From Muricea muricata (taxonomy: Eukaryota; Cnidaria; Anthozoa; Malacalcyonacea; Plexauridae): a DNA stretch of 64,000 bases. Within the stretch, counting starts at the first letter, position 1. The number at the start of each line of letters is the position of its first letter. The notes beneath the pieces are model-generated. The model worked only from the letters and a program-made list of their open reading frames with translations. It was not told the DNA's origin and made no database searches. This document shows positions 60,488-64,000 of the stretch, one piece after another. Location of the stretch: contig OY979721.1 of the NCBI GenBank assembly GCA_963855995.1, positions 16,719,893 to 16,783,892 on the forward strand, read 5' to 3'. Position numbers and translations under genes: made by a program.

Positions 60488-63429
60488 ATGCCAAGAAAAA
60501 GAAAGGTAGGATTCCAGTATCTTGAAGCTCTCCTAGTATAGTCATTGCTGTCTTAGGAGTAATTTGATTAAAGGCTTGCATAGTCTGCTCTGCTGTGTTT
60601 TCTCGTAATTCATTTTGCAACTTTTGCGGGTGTTCTATAGGGAGATGACGTCGTTGCAAGCACAGCGGAGAAGAAACAGAAAACACTCGAATTCCAAAAC
60701 AAATTATCAAGTTCTGACGAGGTTTGCATGAATGAATATCTTAGATTAATTGATATATTAACTTTCGTATTACTGTAAATTTGCTAACAACCAAGACCGT
60801 AGGAAGGTGAAAAAAGTTAGGGGGGCTCTTCGAGCGCTGAAGGCACAAGTGCTGCTAGGGGGTGTGGGGACATGCCTTCCCCCCAGAAGTTTTTTCTATT
60901 TTTAGCATGCTCAAACATGTTTTTCTGCACTTTTGAGGTTAGTTTTACCATAATCATTGGATTAAGACATGTGCAAGACTGTAAACCGTTAAAAACGTGT
61001 ATTTACTTCGAGACTCAAAGATCATTTTTGGGGAGGGGCTACCTCTGAAGTAAGGGGGGCTTGAAAGTAAGGGGTGCTCAAGCCCCCCCTGCCCCCGTGG
61101 TTCTTACGGCCATGCTAACACCTCTTTAACATTAGCCCTTCATCTGACATGAACTGACATCCCACAAAGGCACAAACTCATTTCCGTCCCCAATACATCC
61201 TGGAACATCTGGCTTAACTCATCCAGACTAATAAAATTATTTCTTCTTGTCATTAAGGACAGACCATCCACATCAAAGTCCGAATCTTTACAACTGCCAG
61301 ATGTGAAAAAGTATGAATACCATGCTGGGGTTGTGGGTTCATTTCTTAGTAGACTCATTATCATTATGTATCTCTTAATCTCCTTTTTACTTCCAGATCA
61401 TGGAACATGAAGATAGCTTCATGGAATGTGAATGGTCTCCGAGCATGGCTACAGGTATTTAATACTGAATCTGTAGATGCTTGATGAAAATAATTTGACC
61501 AATAAAAACCAATCTTCCAATCTGCCATTGTGGGTGGGAAAAATGCAGTGAGCAATATGGTTTTGTTTGGTGTTTTAAATAGAAACCTGACTCTTTAAAA
61601 TATGTTGAAAAAGAAGATCCAGATATTTTTACCATACAAGAAACCAAAGGCTACAACAGCAACATGCCAAAGGTTAGTTTATTATGTAGACCTGAGCCAA
61701 GTTATATTTGGTGGTTGTCATGTTATGTCTTTTGAAATATTAGCCCTAGTCCTTTCACATCATGCCTAAAGGCACCATCTCTGAACCATATTAGCATCTA
61801 AAATAAGCCAAAACATTTGTGGTTTGGTAGATAGCACTATGGTGAAAGTGTTATATTATGGTGTGGTAAGTTTCAGACGTTTTGTCCCGGATCCAGGTTT
61901 GGGCAGTGTTACCATGTTGAGCGCCATTTGACAACATTTGCAGGATGCAACGTTCCCCGGGTACTATGGCTATTGGGCTCATAGCGAAAAAAAAGGGTAC
62001 AGTGGTGTAGGGTGAGTGCACACATGATTATATCATAGTCATCTTAGTAACATTTCTGTTTGATATTTACATTCCAAAATCAGGTTAAGCTATTTATTTG
62101 TGTCTAATTCACAGGTTATTATCAAAAAAGAAACCAAAAAATGTAACATATGGAATAGGTATAGTTTGAGTTTAAACTTTATGATATCAAACCCTTTAGA
62201 AAAACATGCTCTGAACTTGCATCATTTCTATGTTGCTACTCTTCTGCAAGATGCAAAGTCTTGATTCACTCGGCTGTGTCCTTGACAGAACTGATCTTTA
62301 CAGATAGATTAAGCTGCTTGCTATGTGATGCTGAAGTGACAGCTACATAAACTGTAGTAGATGGACAAGTAAAGTGTCTGACTGCTCTGATCTTTGTTTC
62401 AGGAGTTTCACAACATGACAAAGAGGGACGAGTTATAACAGCAGAATATGAAAAGTTTTTTTTGGTTGCAGCATGTAAGATCGCTCTATTAGTTGCCCCT
62501 CTAGATGGCTTCGTACTGACATCTTGACTTCACGCTTAATATTACACTCTTCTTGTTGATATGAGTTCACTGAGGCCACAGTTTAATAGACTGTTTTTCG
62601 TCTTCTATAGATGTTCCAAATTCAGGGCAAGGGCTAAAGAGGTAAATGGTATATCAAATGCTTTTTATCAACTTATTTCAAGCTATAAACCCCCCAATAA
62701 TTTTTCTTGTTTGTGTACCTGTGAATATATTGTGTACACTTTAATGCAATGCAAGTTTGGTTATTTGCTGATTTTGTCCTCATGAGCAAAAGAAATATAT
62801 AAAATGAATGTCATGTAAAAAACCATTGTTCGTTTCAGTTATTGACACCTTTATTTTTAGTCTCCTTGACCTCCTTGTATTAAAAGTTCCTAATACCTTT
62901 TTTGTGCTACTTAGACTTGACTACCGCAAAGAATGGGATAAAGATTTTCAAAATTATCTCAAGAACCTGGACAAAATAAAACCAGTAATTCTCTGCGGGG
63001 ATCTTAATGTTGCCCATAAAGAGATAGGTGAGGATGACTTCGAAAAACAAAATGGTCTTTTGAATCATGACGCAAGTATATTTATACTTATTAAGCTTTG
63101 TGGAAACACCACGTAAATTTATTATTGCAGAGCTTTCGATCCGTAAGCTCGGATCTTGATCAGTGCTATAATAATATAAAGCTTAATAAGTATATTGTAT
63201 TCACCATGCAAACGTACAAGAAACTTAAGCATATTTATGTTTTTTCAGACTTAACGAACCCCAAAACCAACACAAAAACTGCGGGTTTTACCAAAGAAGA
63301 GAGAAATAACTTCACCGAGTTGTTGGATACAGGTTTCGTTGATTCTTATCGGTTTTTTCATCCAGAAAAAAAGAACCAATATACATTTTGGTCGTACAGA
63401 AGGAACTCGCGGGCGGAGAACGTAGGATG
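60488..63429 (+). CDS. APEX1: APEX1-type AP endonuclease (3' partial, 11 exons visible)
   Basis: Exons 60488-60505, 60641-60721, 61258-61310, 61397-61454, 61583-61672, 61944-62011, 62115-62158, 62403-62474, 62611-62641, 62915-63027, 63249-63429. The 269 visible codons fit the exonuclease III/APE1 fold, which cuts DNA 5' to abasic sites in base-excision repair. A lysine/arginine-rich N-terminus (MPRKRK start, a likely nuclear signal) leads into [13 protein letters not shown] (Asn61), QETK (Glu90, metal binding), YVPNSG (Tyr162), GDLNVAH (Asp201, Asn203), TAGFT and NVGW. The final exon, which should hold the catalytic Asp and His of DYFL and SDHCPI, is beyond the window. The redox Cys of mammalian APEX1 is Ala58 here. 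Exon 3 was picked by phase (AAAAA/GTATGA into ATCATGG). Confidence 0.93.
60795..61115. mobile_element. G-rich repeat in APEX1 intron 2
   Basis: GTAGGAAGGTG...TTAGGGGGGCTC at the left and GGGGGGCTTGAAAG...GCCCCCCCTGCCC...TACGGCC at the right form a weak inverted pair around an AT-rich middle with GGGGG/CCCCCC runs. Probably a short non-autonomous element; family unknown. Confidence 0.4.
63074..63196 (-). mobile_element. Small element with hammerhead-like core in APEX1 intron 10
   Basis: Flanked by a 9-bp direct repeat AAGTATATT (63074-63082, 63188-63196), with 17-bp inverted ends TATACTTATTAAGCTTT. On the - strand the middle reads ACTGATCAAGATCC, a loop, GGATC, GAAAGCTC: the CUGAnnA-stem-GAAA order of the 7.8-kb motif, with one core base changed (CTGATCA). 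Confidence 0.6.
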
Positions 63430-64000
63430 GTACGTGTTAATAAATGAATATGCTTATGGCAACAAGAACGTTACCCTCTTGTCATTTAGAATTTTCTTTA
63501 TAGAGGGTGGTAAGGGGGGGGGGGGGAGGCTTGGATCACGTTTCATGAGAGGAAAAACAGCTATTTCACATTTCACAGATAAAAAATTAGTAATTTCACG
63601 AAATTTAATGAACTCGTTTTTAACTTTGTAAATTCAATGCCTTTCTTAAGCAGTCAACCTATTTTTACGTTCTAGAAAGTAAAAAGCACCATTGAAAGCT
63701 TAATGCGGACGAATTTTTGTAAAAACAGCCAATATATGTAGAAAAAAATGAAGAAAATAAATGCATTTAGTAAAATTGTTGTAACCAATGCATTGTACTT
63801 TGTTCTTCAGCACTTATTCCCACTCGTCTAGCCGACAATCACGGCTCAGGCATAGGCCTGTAAATCACATTTCACGACACAAAAATTCATCATATCTCAT
63901 TTCACAACAACAAATATTGGCAATTCTTGGGTTTCACTGGAACCTTTTTCAGTAATTCTGAGTGGGGGTCAAACCAAAATGTATTGATGATTGTACTGCA
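63430..64000. other. APEX1 intron 11, cut by the window edge
   Basis: No exon for the DYFL...SDHCPI block is present, so the last APEX1 exon is outside. A run of 12 G is at about 63.516-63.527 kb; otherwise AT-rich and unassigned. Confidence 0.6.

Overview
This is an intron-rich, AT-rich animal nuclear region. Spliced genes with conserved metazoan proteins, GT-AG introns, tRNA-derived SINEs, a decayed non-LTR retrotransposon and many short inverted-repeat transposons rule out a prokaryote or organelle. The style of the cell-surface gene (MAM, discoidin, many EGF repeats, unnamed beta-repeats) and of the MITEs suggests an early-branching metazoan. My best guess is a cnidarian, probably an anthozoan; that assignment is inference.

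Six multi-exon genes all lie on the + strand. (1) A CCDC81 orthologue, 5' truncated by the window (1-6283). (2) A Rab-family GTPase (12376-15182). (3) A 21-exon, 2039-residue type I receptor with three unnamed beta-repeats, a TSP1-like stretch, MAM, a jelly-roll-like module, F5/8C, about 20 EGF repeats, a transmembrane helix and an NPxY tail (19279-35201). (4) SEC63 (36246-44057). (5) A small secreted von Willebrand A protein (50173-53024). (6) CEP43/FOP (53533-59870), followed by (7) an APEX1-type AP endonuclease that runs off the right edge (60488-63429 visible). A single-exon 146-codon reading frame on the - strand (9188-9628) is the only candidate gene in the other orientation. Exon chains were built by hand from splice sites and phase. 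In the four complete multi-exon models from the receptor to CEP43 the summed coding length is an exact multiple of three (2039, 790, 287 and 420 aa), which is a good internal check.

The space between and inside genes is full of mobile-element debris: a CR1/L2-like LINE remnant split by a MITE (11.2-11.9 kb), a 1.8 kb CAGGGTGTCC-ended element enclosing a long foldback (15.2-17.05 kb), two hAT-like MITEs with perfect 8-bp target duplications (45.0 and 51.2 kb), several long-armed foldbacks (20.8, 44.1, 47.4 and 58.4 kb), two copies of one SINE in opposite orientations (12.8 and 53.7 kb), and a hammerhead-ribozyme-shaped tail motif at four places (7.8, 56.0, 56.8 and 63.1 kb). A degenerate minisatellite of about 18 bp recurs in introns of two neighbouring genes.

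Functionally the genes are mostly housekeeping (ER translocation, base-excision repair, Rab trafficking) or centrosome/cilium related (CCDC81, CEP43). The receptor is the standout: its ectodomain looks built for binding glycans, lipids or debris, and its tail resembles Draper/MEGF10-type engulfment receptors.
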